NCBI GenBank assembly: GCA_903896925.1
Contig: CAITZM010000013.1
Coordinates: forward strand, 1 to 64,000
DNA length: 64,000 nucleotides
From: an uncultured Lentisphaerota bacterium
GTDB lineage: Bacteria > Verrucomicrobiota > Kiritimatiellia > CAIQIC01
Reading direction: 5' to 3'
In this document: piece by piece, positions 17,810-26,351 of the stretch
How the letters are laid out: every line of letters begins with the position of its first letter
Position numbering within the stretch: position 1 is the stretch's first letter
Notes under the pieces: generated by a model
Told to the model about the DNA's origin: nothing
Databases searched by the model: none
Seen by the model: the letters and a program-made list of their open reading frames with translations, nothing else
Made by a program: the position numbers and the translations under genes

Positions 17810-19081
17810 TCAGCTGCGTTTTTCCACATGGGGGTTGTCCCCGTACAAAATGTTCACCCAGTCGCCGTCGGCCAGGATCGAAAGGCGCGCGGCCTCGACC
17901 ACCAACTCGTTGATGGAGCTGTTGGCGGGCGTGGCGATCAGGCCGTTGGCGTCGACCTGCCGGATCAATTCGCGCCGCTTCAGCAGGGCGTCCGCCGCGG
18001 CCAGGCCGGCGGTTTCCGTTTCGATGCGCTGCATGGTCTCCAGGCTGGCGGCGACGGAGTCGTAGCCGTAGCCCACCGGCTTGGAACCGGGCCGCTCCCA
18101 TGGGACGAGCCGGTAGAAGTCGGGGCTGACGTAATTGTAGTGCGAGCCGCCGCAGCCGAGGCCCTTGAGGTAACAGTGCTTCACGCCGCGGTACTGGTCG
18201 TCGTGCTCGATCATGCCGGTGCGGTCCGGACCCTCGCAGTACATCAGCAGGCCCTGGTCGTTGCTCGCCGCGGCCGCGTCGGGATAGCCGAGGCCGTCGA
18301 TGACGGAGAGCAGCGCGCCGTTCTCGTAGCGGACGCGGCCGTTGGCCCAGAGGTAGCCCTCCTTGCCGTTGGGGAAGCGGCCCTTGACGCCCGAGACCGA
18401 GACGGCGACGGGCTTGAGCCCGGTGATGAAGTAGACCAGGTCCACATAGTGGCAGCCGACGTAGACGAACGGATCGGTCTTGTCGCAGGTGAACCAGTTC
18501 TGGAAGTTGGAGTGGCGGTAGTAATAGGGCTCGATCATCCGCGCCTCGCCCATCGCGAACTCGCCGAAGTGACCCAGCGCATACTGCCGCCGCGCCATCA
18601 GGGCGCGCCGGTCGAAGCGTTTGTGGTATTCCACGCCCACGAACAGGCCGCGTTCCAGGGCCAGCTTTTCGAGTTCCACCGTCTGCGCGTACTGGAGCAC
18701 GAGGGGCTTCACGCACAGCACATGCTGGTCGTGGAGCAGCGCCTCCCGCACCACGCCGTAGTGGAATTGATCCGGCACTGCGACGATCACCGCCTGGCGC
18801 GGCCGTGCCGCGGCGAGCAGCTGCTTGAACAAATCCGGGAACTGTTTGTCGCCCGGTTCGGTCAGGGCCGGCTGGGCGGTGAAAGCCTGGCCCGGGAACG
18901 CCTCGCGGATCTCGAGGTTCTCCTGCAGGGCCTTGAGCGGCGCGCTGTTCAGCGCGCATACGGTGATCTGGCCCGTCACGCCGAGCCGTTGCAGGTGGTA
19001 GGCCGAGGGCAGGATCAGGTCGTTGGTGATCATGCCGCCGCCCACGATGAGCGCGTCCAGGGGTTGGTTGCTGTGGTTCAT
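17810..19081 (-). CDS. Gfo/Idh/MocA-family oxidoreductase
   Basis: A 423-residue cytoplasmic protein. The ATG at 19081 overlaps the stop of the upstream lacI-type gene by four bases (ATGA), showing translational coupling. The N-terminal Rossmann fold is ALIVGGGMITNDLILPSA. The usual EKP motif is replaced by VLCVKPLVLQY (about residues 120-130), in which lysine-proline is kept but the preceding glutamate is a valine. The substrate domain contains VGCHYVDLVYFITG, and a cysteine/aspartate-rich stretch CDKTDPFVYVGCHYVD near 222-237. Together with the downstream aminotransferase it probably oxidises an alcohol to a keto compound that is then aminated, or the reverse. The substrate is unknown; the operon regulator suggests a sugar-like inducer. 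Confidence 0.85.
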   Translation of the reverse strand: MNHSNQPLDALIVGGGMITNDLILPSAYHLQRLGVTGQITVCALNSAPLKALQENLEIREAFPGQAFTAQPALTEPGDKQFPDLFKQLLAAARPRQAVIVAVPDQFHYGVVREALLHDQHVLCVKPLVLQYAQTVELEKLALERGLFVGVEYHKRFDRRALMARRQYALGHFGEFAMGEARMIEPYYYRHSNFQNWFTCDKTDPFVYVGCHYVDLVYFITGLKPVAVSVSGVKGRFPNGKEGYLWANGRVRYENGALLSVIDGLGYPDAAAASNDQGLLMYCEGPDRTGMIEHDDQYRGVKHCYLKGLGCGGSHYNYVSPDFYRLVPWERPGSKPVGYGYDSVAASLETMQRIETETAGLAAADALLKRRELIRQVDANGLIATPANSSINELVVEAARLSILADGDWVNILYGDNPHVEKRS

Positions 19082-20127
19082 GTCGTCGCCTTTCCTTTCA
19101 AGGTGTCGTCTGCCGTGGCATGCGGCCGCCCGCAGGACTCGCGGATGATCAGTTCGGGCTGCACCACCACCTGCTGCTCCTGGCGGGCGGTGCGCTGTTC
19201 GGCCGGCCGGACCAGCAGCTCGAAAGCCGCCTCGACCATTTTTTGCATCGGCTGACGGATGGTGGTCAACGCCGGGATGGTCATCGCGGCGGCGGGGATG
19301 TCGTCAATGCCGGCGATCGAGAGGTCCCGGGGCGCCTGCAGCCCGGCTTCGAACAGCGCCCGCAGCGCCGTCTGGGCCATGACATCCTCCATGGCCAGGA
19401 TGGCCGTCGGGCGCCGGTGGGCCTCCAGTTGCAACAGCTGTTGCATGCCCTGATAGCCCGCTTCGGGCGCCGTCAGGGGTGGAGCCGCCATGCAGTGCAC
19501 AGGCAGCGGGAGGCCGGCCTGTTGAGCGAGCTTGGCCAGCAGGGCTTGTCGCCGCCGGTTGGGCGCGGCCTGGTTGCTCAGTACGCCCAGCTGGCGATGA
19601 CCGAGCTGTTTCAGGTGCGCCACCAGCTGGCGCAGTCCATGGGCCTCGTCCATGGCCACCCGGCAGACGCCCGGCATCTTGGCGCCGGAACCGATCAGCA
19701 CCACGGGTATGCCGTGCTGGAGAAAGGCCGCCAGCCCGTGCGGAATAAAATCGCTGCCGACGACCAGCAGGCCGTCCACCTGGTGCTTCAGCAGGGCCGA
19801 GAGCTCATCGCTGCGCTGGTCCGCGAAGGCGCCGGTGAGGATCAGCGAATGCTCCCGGCGGAGTGCGAGGCCTTGCAGCGTGCCGATCAGGTGGCCGAAG
19901 AAGGGGTCGTCGAAATCCTTGATCACCACGCCCAGCGTCCGCGTCGGGGTCCCGCGCAAGGTCAGCGCCGCGGCGCTTGGCCGGTAATTCAGTTGAGCGG
20001 CGGTTTCGCGGATGCGCTGGATCGTCGCCGGGGCGGCGCCGATCTGCCCGGCCGTGCCGGCCAGCGCCCGCGAGACCAGCGCCTGCGAGACGCCCAGCCG
20101 CCGCGCGATGTCCTTCTGCGTGATCAC
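19078..20127 (-). CDS. LacI-family transcriptional regulator
   Basis: A 349-residue protein. The GTG at 20127 gives a complete LacI headpiece: MITQKDIARRLGVSQALVSR (helix-turn-helix 1-20), then RIRETAAQLNYRPSAAA, the hinge region. The periplasmic-binding-protein-like core begins at TLGVVIKDFDDPFFGHLIG (about 64-82) and ends with the usual ISIAGIDDIP and TTIRQP blocks. It is the first gene of the operon with the oxidoreductase and aminotransferase and overlaps the former by four bases, so it very likely controls its own operon in response to the substrate. A LacI-type palindrome with central CG lies just upstream, and the transcript may be leaderless (see the regulatory entry). Confidence 0.92.
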   Translation of the reverse strand: MITQKDIARRLGVSQALVSRALAGTAGQIGAAPATIQRIRETAAQLNYRPSAAALTLRGTPTRTLGVVIKDFDDPFFGHLIGTLQGLALRREHSLILTGAFADQRSDELSALLKHQVDGLLVVGSDFIPHGLAAFLQHGIPVVLIGSGAKMPGVCRVAMDEAHGLRQLVAHLKQLGHRQLGVLSNQAAPNRRRQALLAKLAQQAGLPLPVHCMAAPPLTAPEAGYQGMQQLLQLEAHRRPTAILAMEDVMAQTALRALFEAGLQAPRDLSIAGIDDIPAAAMTIPALTTIRQPMQKMVEAAFELLVRPAEQRTARQEQQVVVQPELIIRESCGRPHATADDTLKGKATT

Positions 20128-20133
20128 GCCGGC

Positions 20134-20176
20134 AGGATAGTCCGGCGCGGTGAATTGTCAACCTCATACGTGTGAG
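20134..20176 (-). promoter_or_regulatory. Promoter and putative operator of the lacI-oxidoreductase-aminotransferase operon
   Basis: On the minus strand a consensus -35 TTGACA (20156-20161) is followed after 16 bases by a -10-like TATCCT (20134-20139). Only six bases separate this from the GTG start, so transcription would begin at or within a base or two of the start codon. Directly upstream, CTCAYACGTRTGAG (20163-20176) is a 14-bp palindrome with one mismatched pair and the central CG typical of LacI-family operators. Binding there would interfere with RNA polymerase. Confidence 0.55.
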
Positions 20177-20298
20177 ATAGGTGGTTACGCTGGTGTATCT
20201 CCCAAGTTGGAAACGGGACAAGGCGGTTTTCCCTGGCATTGGAATATCTCGCCAACTCTTCTGCGCCTCGTGAGTGCCAAGGTTGGAATGGGGGCCGG

Positions 20299-20429
20299 CT
20301 AACTGGGAGCGGCGGCATTCCTGCCGCCGCACGAACAACCCCAGCGCGGGCTTGGCAGGCCTGGCGCGGTGCGGATGGGGGTTGGGTGGCGGTTCCATCG
20401 GCGGCAAGAATGCCGCCGCTCCCAGCTAG
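20299..20429. repeat. Large inverted repeat with GGCGGCATTC arms
   Basis: Arms 20299-20320 and 20408-20429 are 22 bases long and match at 21 positions. Each ends in its own GGCGGCATTCCTGCCGCCGC-type hairpin. The repeat fills most of the 372-bp spacer 20128-20499 and lies just after the rsmE stop, where it may end that transcript. Related hairpins occur at 14571, 32881 and 62136. Confidence 0.8.
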
Positions 20430-20499
20430 TTTCCAAGAGTTAACATGCCGCGCAGATCAAAGCCCAACCCAAGTTTGAACTCGATATGATAGGCGCAGG

Positions 20500-21234
20500 T
20501 CATACATTCGCCAGCGCGGCGTGGGCGGTGGCGAGGAGCGCGACGCACGCGGTGTCGGTGCGCAGCGTGCGCGGGCCGAGGCCGATGCCCACGAAGCCCT
20601 GGCGCGCGAAGAGGTCATGCTCGAAAGCCGTCCAGCCGCCCTCCGGGCCGACCGCGAGCAGCAAGCGGCCCGCGAAGCCCGCCGGAATCCGGTCGTGCAT
20701 GGTTTCGCGCGCAGCCGGGTCGGCCAGCAGGCGGAGCGTGTGCGGGAACAGCTCGTCGAGCCGGTCCTCGACCAGCGGCTTGAGCTGTCTGTGGATGCTG
20801 ACCAGCGGCAGGCGCGTGTCCTGCGCCTGCTGCAGGCCCTCAAGCAGCAGCGGGCGGTAGGTGGCTTCTTCCAAAACGTGCGTGTCGAAATAGTTCCGCT
20901 CGACCTTCGCGGCGTTGGTCAACGCGAGGCGGCCGGTGCCGAGCGCCGCGAGCTGTGCCCAGAGGCGGCGCATCACCTTGGGCCGCGGCAGCGCGAGCAG
21001 CAGGTCCACGCGCGGTGCCGGAGGGCTTTCCTGTTCCCATGCGCAGCGCAGCTCGATGAGCTCGTCATCCAGCGCGGTGATGGTGGCCACGCCGCGCGGC
21101 CCATCGAGCAGGCCGACGCGCACGGTCGCGCCCGGCTGGCCGCGCAGCACCTGGCGGATGTGCGTTGCGCGCCTGTCGCGCAGCGTGGCTAGGTCGCCGG
21201 CAAGTTCGTGCGGTTCGATGAGGATCAGGTTCAT
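20500..21234 (-). CDS. rsmE: 16S rRNA (uracil1498-N3)-methyltransferase
   Basis: A 244-residue protein of the usual RsmE length. It has the SPOUT-class C-terminal knot motifs LLLAVGPEGGWTAFEHDLF (about 189-207) and IGLGPRTLRTDTACVALLA (about 215-233), which bind SAM. An N-terminal PUA-like RNA-binding part carries HIRQVLRGQPGATVRVGLLDG. It methylates N3 of U1498 in the decoding centre of 16S rRNA. The ATG at 21234 overlaps the stop of the beta-helix gene upstream by four bases, an unexpected pairing of a housekeeping gene with a secreted carbohydrate protein that probably reflects read-through expression. Confidence 0.92.
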   Translation of the reverse strand: MNLILIEPHELAGDLATLRDRRATHIRQVLRGQPGATVRVGLLDGPRGVATITALDDELIELRCAWEQESPPAPRVDLLLALPRPKVMRRLWAQLAALGTGRLALTNAAKVERNYFDTHVLEEATYRPLLLEGLQQAQDTRLPLVSIHRQLKPLVEDRLDELFPHTLRLLADPAARETMHDRIPAGFAGRLLLAVGPEGGWTAFEHDLFARQGFVGIGLGPRTLRTDTACVALLATAHAALANV

Positions 21235-23897
21235 GGTGCAAGGGGATGTTCGCGCGCGCCCTCGGCCTCGACGATGGGCCAGCTGGCGCGCAACTCGGAG
21301 GCGTAGGGGCCGATCTTATCGACGGGAATCGGCTGGAAGCCGAGCTTGAATGCGGGCGAGTCAGGCTTGAGGCGATAGTCATCCTTCGCGGCGTCCACGA
21401 AGAGCGGATCGGCGACGAGCGAGTGCTGGTCGTTGCCAAGCGCCTGCCACGAGGCCCATTCATCCAACGCCTGCGCTTCCTTCAGGCAGATATCATCCAC
21501 CCAGATCGTACCGGCGTCCTGACGGACGTCGAAGCGGATGCGGAAGGTTTTCATCGCCTCCTTGTAGTCGCGGTCGCCGGGCGCGGGGAACTTGAAGATG
21601 AGCTCGAACTCCTTCCACTCGCTGCCGGCGCTTGCGGCCAGGTCCTTCGACCAGAAGAAAGCCTTGTCCTGATAGCTCTGCGGCAGCATCGCGAACTTGG
21701 TGTCCGGCGCGGCGGCCTTGATGCGCGCGGTGAGGCGATACCACTGGCCCGGTTTCGCGGCGATATCGGTGCTGACGAAATTCGGGAAAAGCTTCTGATG
21801 CTTGGCGTCGCTGCTCGTGCCGCGGCCCTCGATGCGCAGGGACTGCTTGCCCTCGCCTTTTTCGGTGGTGTCGAGCGCTGCCTTGGAGTCGTTGGGCTTG
21901 CTCTGCCACTTCCAATCCTTCGGCAGCTGGCCCGCCTCGCCGTCCTCGAAGCCGGGGTTGGGCGCCAGGTTCGGGCCCGTGGTGCCCTTGGTCTTCTGTT
22001 GCCCGGTCAGCAGCGGCTGCCCGCCGTGCCAGATGAGGTTGCTGTCGCAGCCATTGTTTGCGAACGAAACGCTGCGCATCTGGTAGAGCTTCGCCTTGGG
22101 GTTGTCGTAATAGACGATGTTACGCGTGCAGACGTTGCCCGCCATGATCGTGTGGTCGGGCAATACGGCGTCCTTGGGATGCAGTTCCATGTGCCGCATG
22201 GTTTGCCAGGCCGGCTGACCGGCGACCGACTCGTAGTTCTTGATCATGTTGTCGAGGAAGTTGGTCCAGTAGCGGTGCTTGTCGGTCCAGCCGCTGTATT
22301 CCACCTGCTGGAGCCGGCCCTCGACGAAGATGTTGTTCTCGATGTGGTTGTCGCGCCCGTTGTGCAGGTGGAGGCTCGCCCGCGAGCAGCGCGCGACGAT
22401 GTTGCCGATCACGTCCACGCCGCCGGTGTTGTCGTCGAGGTAGATGCCCCACGCAAAATGCGGCGAGTGCCAGACGCCCTTGTCGTCGTGGCCGTAGCCG
22501 AGCATGTCGTGGAAATAGTTGTAGCGGATCACCGAGCCGCGCGCGCCGAGCCAGTCGCGGCCGCCGGTATAGACCGCGCCGGTGTCCTCGGTCTCCAGGT
22601 TCATGTGGCGGATGTGGTTGAATTCAAGGATGTGCTTGTTGCCGGCGAAATGAATGCCCATGCGCGGGCCGTCGTGGATCAAATTGTGCGACGCGCGCTG
22701 GCCGCAGCCGGCCATGTCCACGCCGACGCCCTGCCCGTAGAACACGCCGACGTGATGGATGTAATTGTTGTCGGCATAATTGCCCGCGGGGGTGAGCGTG
22801 ATGCGGTCGCCGCCGCCCACGCTGACGCCGCTGCGGCCGATGGCGGAGATGTCGCAGCCGGTGACGCCGTTGTTCATTCCACCGTTGATTGCAACGCCGT
22901 TGCCGCCGTAGTCGCCGACGTTGCGGATGGTGCAGGCGGCGATGACGCAGTTCGTCGTGTCCTTGAGCTGGATCGCGGTGCCTTCGGCGCATTCGAACGT
23001 GAAGCCGCGGAACAGCACGTCGTGCGCGCCGGCGCCGATGTCGAGGATCGTGCGCATCGTCGGCGCGCAGACCGCCTTGCCGGCGAGCGGCGCGGGCGGC
23101 CAAAAGTAGAGTGTCGTGGTGCGCCGGTCGAGGAACCACTCGCCGGGCGCGTCGAGTTCCTCGCGCATCCCCTGCACGTAGTAGCGGTCGTAGGCGCGGA
23201 TGGCGTAGGAACAGTCGCCGGCGAGCGTGACCGTGTGCGCCGCGCTGTCCACCGACTTGATGCGGACGATGTTGTTCCACCAGTTGTAGCGCGGGAAGAC
23301 CAGCACCTCGCCATCCTCCGGGTGCGCCCAGGTGCGCGCGTCCGACGGCTTGAACTGGAGAGTGCGCTTGTCCTCGCCCGCGCGCTCCGTGTACATCGGG
23401 CACGGCTTGCCGTCGGCATAGGCCCAGCCCCCGCCATAAGGATTATTGGCGTCGAAGTTCGGATAGCGCGCCAGGTGCTGGCGCTTCCCGTCGAAGAACA
23501 GCTGGCGGAAGTTGACACCCTTGAAGCCCTGCGCGCCGACGTCGGCCTTGAGGATGCCTTTCCCGCAGGGGGTGAAGTTGACGATCGCGCGCCCGCCGAG
23601 CAGTTGCGGCTTTTCGTTCCGATAGGCGCGCCACGTTGTCGCCGAATCCTGCGCGCCGAGCTTAAGGGTGTGGGGCAGGGGATAGGTGCCGCCGCGGACC
23701 TGCACCGTCACCGGCTCCGCCGGCTGCGCCGCGTGGAGGGCGCGGGCCGCATCGCGAGCCTTCTCCAGCGTCGCGAAGGGGCTGCCCACCGCGCCGCTGT
23801 TGGCATCGCTGCCCTCCGGCGCGACGAAGAGCTCCGCCGCGAACCCCGTGACGCCCGCCGCCAACACGCATCCCGAAACCAGCCAGAAATTTTTCAT
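21231..23897 (-). CDS. Secreted right-handed beta-helix glycoside hydrolase-like protein (GH141-like)
   Basis: An 888-residue protein. The open frame begins at 23945, but the ATG at 23897 has AAGGAG six bases upstream and opens the signal peptide MKNFWLVSGCVLAAGVTGFA. The mature N-terminus LFVAPEGSDANSGAVGSPFA is typical of GH141-like and other polysaccharide-cleaving beta-helix proteins. Residues about 290-560 are repeated beta-helix coils (NCVIAACTIRNVGDYGGNG, NNYIHHVGVFYGQGVG, ENNIFVEGRL). A CBM-like jelly roll is inserted at about 645-810 (NLAPNPGFEDGEAGQLPKDW). The C-terminal DPLFVDAAKDDYRLKPDSPAFKLG closes the helix. It should act on extracellular or periplasmic glycans. The family is fairly sure; substrate and activity are not. 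Confidence 0.82.
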   Translation of the reverse strand: MKNFWLVSGCVLAAGVTGFAAELFVAPEGSDANSGAVGSPFATLEKARDAARALHAAQPAEPVTVQVRGGTYPLPHTLKLGAQDSATTWRAYRNEKPQLLGGRAIVNFTPCGKGILKADVGAQGFKGVNFRQLFFDGKRQHLARYPNFDANNPYGGGWAYADGKPCPMYTERAGEDKRTLQFKPSDARTWAHPEDGEVLVFPRYNWWNNIVRIKSVDSAAHTVTLAGDCSYAIRAYDRYYVQGMREELDAPGEWFLDRRTTTLYFWPPAPLAGKAVCAPTMRTILDIGAGAHDVLFRGFTFECAEGTAIQLKDTTNCVIAACTIRNVGDYGGNGVAINGGMNNGVTGCDISAIGRSGVSVGGGDRITLTPAGNYADNNYIHHVGVFYGQGVGVDMAGCGQRASHNLIHDGPRMGIHFAGNKHILEFNHIRHMNLETEDTGAVYTGGRDWLGARGSVIRYNYFHDMLGYGHDDKGVWHSPHFAWGIYLDDNTGGVDVIGNIVARCSRASLHLHNGRDNHIENNIFVEGRLQQVEYSGWTDKHRYWTNFLDNMIKNYESVAGQPAWQTMRHMELHPKDAVLPDHTIMAGNVCTRNIVYYDNPKAKLYQMRSVSFANNGCDSNLIWHGGQPLLTGQQKTKGTTGPNLAPNPGFEDGEAGQLPKDWKWQSKPNDSKAALDTTEKGEGKQSLRIEGRGTSSDAKHQKLFPNFVSTDIAAKPGQWYRLTARIKAAAPDTKFAMLPQSYQDKAFFWSKDLAASAGSEWKEFELIFKFPAPGDRDYKEAMKTFRIRFDVRQDAGTIWVDDICLKEAQALDEWASWQALGNDQHSLVADPLFVDAAKDDYRLKPDSPAFKLGFQPIPVDKIGPYASELRASWPIVEAEGAREHPLAP

Positions 23898-24275
23898 CCA
23901 GTGCTCCTTCATATCCGCCCGCCAAAGACGGCTAGGCTTTGGCATCCGCGCCGCGGAAAGTCAAGCCGGGGAGCGGAACAGATGGTTGATGGGGGATGGT
24001 TCACGGAGGATGGCGGCGGGAGGATCAGGCGCGGTAAGCGATTGAAGGGAGCCCTGCAGGCGTTGATGAACAGCCGGCCTTTCGCGTGGCAGAGGCCGCT
24101 AAATGCGAGAAATCCCGGAAACACAGGGGAAACTTCAGATCGGTACTATTCAAGGGGACGAGGATGGCAGGTTTCAACCCTCCATGCAGGGCCGATGCTT
24201 TCCCGGCCAGGGAACAGGCTGCGATTACTTTTTCCAAGCCTTGGAAAACCGCGCCGGTTGCGCTACAAAACCCGC
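23898..24275. other. Divergent spacer with word-like repeat and palindrome
   Basis: This spacer separates the beta-helix gene from the divergent NodB-like lipoprotein gene. It holds a GATGG-word repeat (23981-24013) and the near-perfect palindrome TTTTCCAAG-C-CTTGGAAAA (24230-24248), 27 bases before the ATG at 24276. I see no gene. Confidence 0.6.
24230..24248. repeat. TTTTCCAAG-C-CTTGGAAAA palindrome
   Basis: A perfect 9-bp inverted repeat around one base, the best copy of the dispersed family. Its position just upstream of a start codon resembles the copies at 3435 and 56542. Confidence 0.85.
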
Positions 24276-25079
24276 ATGAAACGCCTGTTCTTCTTGCTGG
24301 TGCTGCTCGTGGGCTCGGGGTGCGCGACGGTGTTCGCGCCCGCCGATGCGCCGCCGACGATCACGCGCGGCCACTGGACCGGCGAGCAGGTGATGTTCAC
24401 CTTCGACGCGCGGGAGAGCGATCTCGGCGCCGCCGAATTGCTCGACAAGCTGCGCTACTACCGCGTGCCCGCCGCGTTCTTCGTCACCGGCCAGTTCGTC
24501 GAGCAGCACCCCGAGCTGACGCGGCGTATCGCGGCCGAGGGCCACGAGGTTTATAACCACAGCTACAGCAACCCGCTGCTGCGGCACGCGCCGGAGGCGC
24601 GGATCGTCGAGCAGCTGCGCCGCACCGAGGCGGCGATCATGCGCGCGACGGGGCGCACCTCGAAGCCGTTTTTCCGCGCGGCCTACGGCGAGGTGGACGA
24701 GAACCTGCGGCGCGTCGCCTTCCGCGAGGGCTACCGGGTGGTCCGCTGGACCGTGACCACCGACGACTGGAAGAACGAGCTGGCCGCGCCCGCGCCCCTC
24801 GCCACCGCACCGGTGACCGGCAGCAGCAACCAGCGCGACAGCGGGCAGGGCTTCGACTGGACCGCGAAGCAGAAGCTGGGGCAGATGCCCGACAAGGACG
24901 CGAAACCCGTCGATCCGCGGCAGCTCTACGCCACCAACCTGGTGGCGCGCTTCCAGTCCGGCTCGATCGTCCTCTTCCACCTCGGCTACACCAACACCCT
25001 GCAGATCATCGAGCCGCTGATCAAGGTCACCCGCGGCGCCGGCTACCACATCGTCCCGCTGCGCACCGGCGTGGAGTGA
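24276..25079 (+). CDS. NodB-like polysaccharide deacetylase-family lipoprotein with altered metal site
   Basis: A 267-residue protein. The ATG at 24276 begins a lipoprotein-like signal (MKRLFFLLVLLVGSGC; C16, with glycine rather than leucine at -3). The NodB fold is recognisable: QVMFTFDARESD (39-50), AAFFVTGQFVEQHPEL (66-81), GHEVYNHSYSNP (89-100), FFRAAYGEVD (132-141) and a late IVLFHLGYTN. Each motif deviates from active deacetylases. The second aspartate of TFDD is an alanine, the HxxxH zinc pair is H95 and N99, and RPPYG is RAAYG. Family members remove N- or O-acetyl groups from chitin, peptidoglycan or xylan; this one may be inactive or use a different metal arrangement. Its left neighbour is divergent; a hairpin (25157-25250) follows it. 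Confidence 0.75.
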   Translation: MKRLFFLLVLLVGSGCATVFAPADAPPTITRGHWTGEQVMFTFDARESDLGAAELLDKLRYYRVPAAFFVTGQFVEQHPELTRRIAAEGHEVYNHSYSNPLLRHAPEARIVEQLRRTEAAIMRATGRTSKPFFRAAYGEVDENLRRVAFREGYRVVRWTVTTDDWKNELAAPAPLATAPVTGSSNQRDSGQGFDWTAKQKLGQMPDKDAKPVDPRQLYATNLVARFQSGSIVLFHLGYTNTLQIIEPLIKVTRGAGYHIVPLRTGVE

Positions 25080-25156
25080 TGAGGCCGCCAGCTCTGCACC
25101 GCGGTTCATCTCAGTGGAAGAACTCACGTTATTGGAACTCAGGAAGAAGTCTGGTC

Positions 25157-25250
25157 ACCGCCAAGACGCCAAGCCCGCCAAGAAGGATCGGGTTACATCT
25201 GGTGCTTTTCCCTTTAGGCTGCTGCTTGGCGTCCTTGGCGCCTTGGCGGT
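25157..25250. repeat. Word-like inverted repeat (CGCCAAGA / CTTGGCG)
   Basis: The left arm 25157-25182 repeats CCGCCAAG-type words. The right arm 25225-25250 carries their complements (CTTGGCG words), 42 bases away, so the transcript can fold into a long imperfect hairpin between two convergent genes. The same words appear without a partner at 4611-4638. Confidence 0.8.
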
Positions 25251-25277
25251 TGCCTTCCACTCCTTGATTCAGTCACG

Positions 25278-26201
25278 TTACGGGGTGGGGGCACCGCAGC
25301 CCGCGAGCCAGCGCTGGTAGAGTTTTTCAATTTCCGCGGCCGGGGGTGCGCCGTCGAACAAGGCGATGCCGTAGCAGAGCCGCAGCGGCTGCCCGGACTT
25401 GAGGCTGAACGATTCCTTCCAGAGGTTGAGCGTGGCGGAGAGGTAGGCGAAGGGCTGGGCCATGGTGAACATGCGGTTGGGATGCCGCGGATTCGCCGGA
25501 TGATCGAAGAGCGCGCAGGTGATCGTTTTGCCCTCGACGGGTCCGCTGACGGCGCACCAGCGGGTCGCGGTCAGGCGCTCGTCGCCGCGCACCACTTCGC
25601 CGGGCGCGCCGGTGGCGTTTTGAAATGTGGCCACCTTGTCCAGGCTGGTGACGAAGCGTGCGCCCAGCCCATAGTAGTGGTGGCCGCCGAGCGCGAGCGG
25701 TGTGTGCCCCGGTGCGGTCTCCAGGTCGGTGCGCCAGGTCAGCAGCGTCGCGGGCAGGCCCGGTTCGGCGTGCAGCCGGAGGGTACGCTGCTCGCGCATC
25801 CGCACCACCCCATTGGTTCCGGCCCAGTCGAGAGTCTGTGTCAGGCCCGTGGCGCTGGACTCCAGTTTCTGCTGCCGCTGCTGGCCGCAGGCCCGGCCCG
25901 GGAACTCGCCCCAGAAATCCACGCCCCCGGCTTCCACCGCGAACATCAGCCCGTGATGGTGCTTGTGGTCGGAGGGCGAGTCGCGCAGCACCGCGACACC
26001 CGCGGGCGTACAGAGCTGCGCGACGTAGGGTTTGAACGGATAGCCCGCATGGCGGTAGGTCAGCACGGGGTGACCGCCGGCGCTGAAGGTGAGGTTGCTG
26101 GCATCCTGCGCAAGCTCGAAGGCGCGCGTTGGCGCGGCGGCAAAGCACAAGGCGAGCAGGCTCAACACTTGTGCTGCGTGGCGGTGGGGGATGGTGCTCA
26201 T
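25278..26201 (-). CDS. Secreted DUF6807 (PmoA-family) protein
   Basis: A 307-residue protein from the ATG at 26201; an upstream GTG at 26228 would add nine residues. The chosen start gives the signal peptide MSTIPHRHAAQVLSLLALCF, cut near TRA/FEL. The family block HPVLTYRHAGYPFKPYVAQL followed by SPSDHKHHHGLMFAV (about 90-104) is the histidine-rich hallmark of DUF6807, often labelled PmoA family although unrelated to methane oxidation. A LGGHHYYGLGARF block follows at about 175-187. These proteins are abundant in Verrucomicrobiota and Planctomycetota next to sugar oxidoreductases and DUF1080 proteins; their reaction is not firmly known. The gene is divergent from the HtrA-like operon at 26352. 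Confidence 0.75.
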   Translation of the reverse strand: MSTIPHRHAAQVLSLLALCFAAAPTRAFELAQDASNLTFSAGGHPVLTYRHAGYPFKPYVAQLCTPAGVAVLRDSPSDHKHHHGLMFAVEAGGVDFWGEFPGRACGQQRQQKLESSATGLTQTLDWAGTNGVVRMREQRTLRLHAEPGLPATLLTWRTDLETAPGHTPLALGGHHYYGLGARFVTSLDKVATFQNATGAPGEVVRGDERLTATRWCAVSGPVEGKTITCALFDHPANPRHPNRMFTMAQPFAYLSATLNLWKESFSLKSGQPLRLCYGIALFDGAPPAAEIEKLYQRWLAGCGAPTP

Positions 26202-26351
26202 GGACTTTTTTCCCTCTGGTTGTTTCACGGCCCTTTGTTAGCCGCTGCGCGTGTCCGCTGCAAGCGGAATCACTGCCTTGACCCGGCCCGGCGAAACCGT
26301 AGAATCGCGCCCCAATGAACCGTGCAGGGCATCACCTGAGGAGATCACCGC

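Noticed and set aside
17790-18959. N-terminal extension of the aminotransferase to 849 residues
   Set aside because: This part is the out-of-frame reading of the oxidoreductase gene. The ATG at 17789 has a good ribosome site and gives normal class III length.
21246-24275. A 1000-codon open frame on the plus strand opposite the beta-helix gene
   Set aside because: It mirrors the third-position GC bias of the minus-strand genes, is rich in Arg/Val/Ala/Glu/His without motifs, and joins the real NodB-like gene only by chance. The minus-strand proteins have clear domains.
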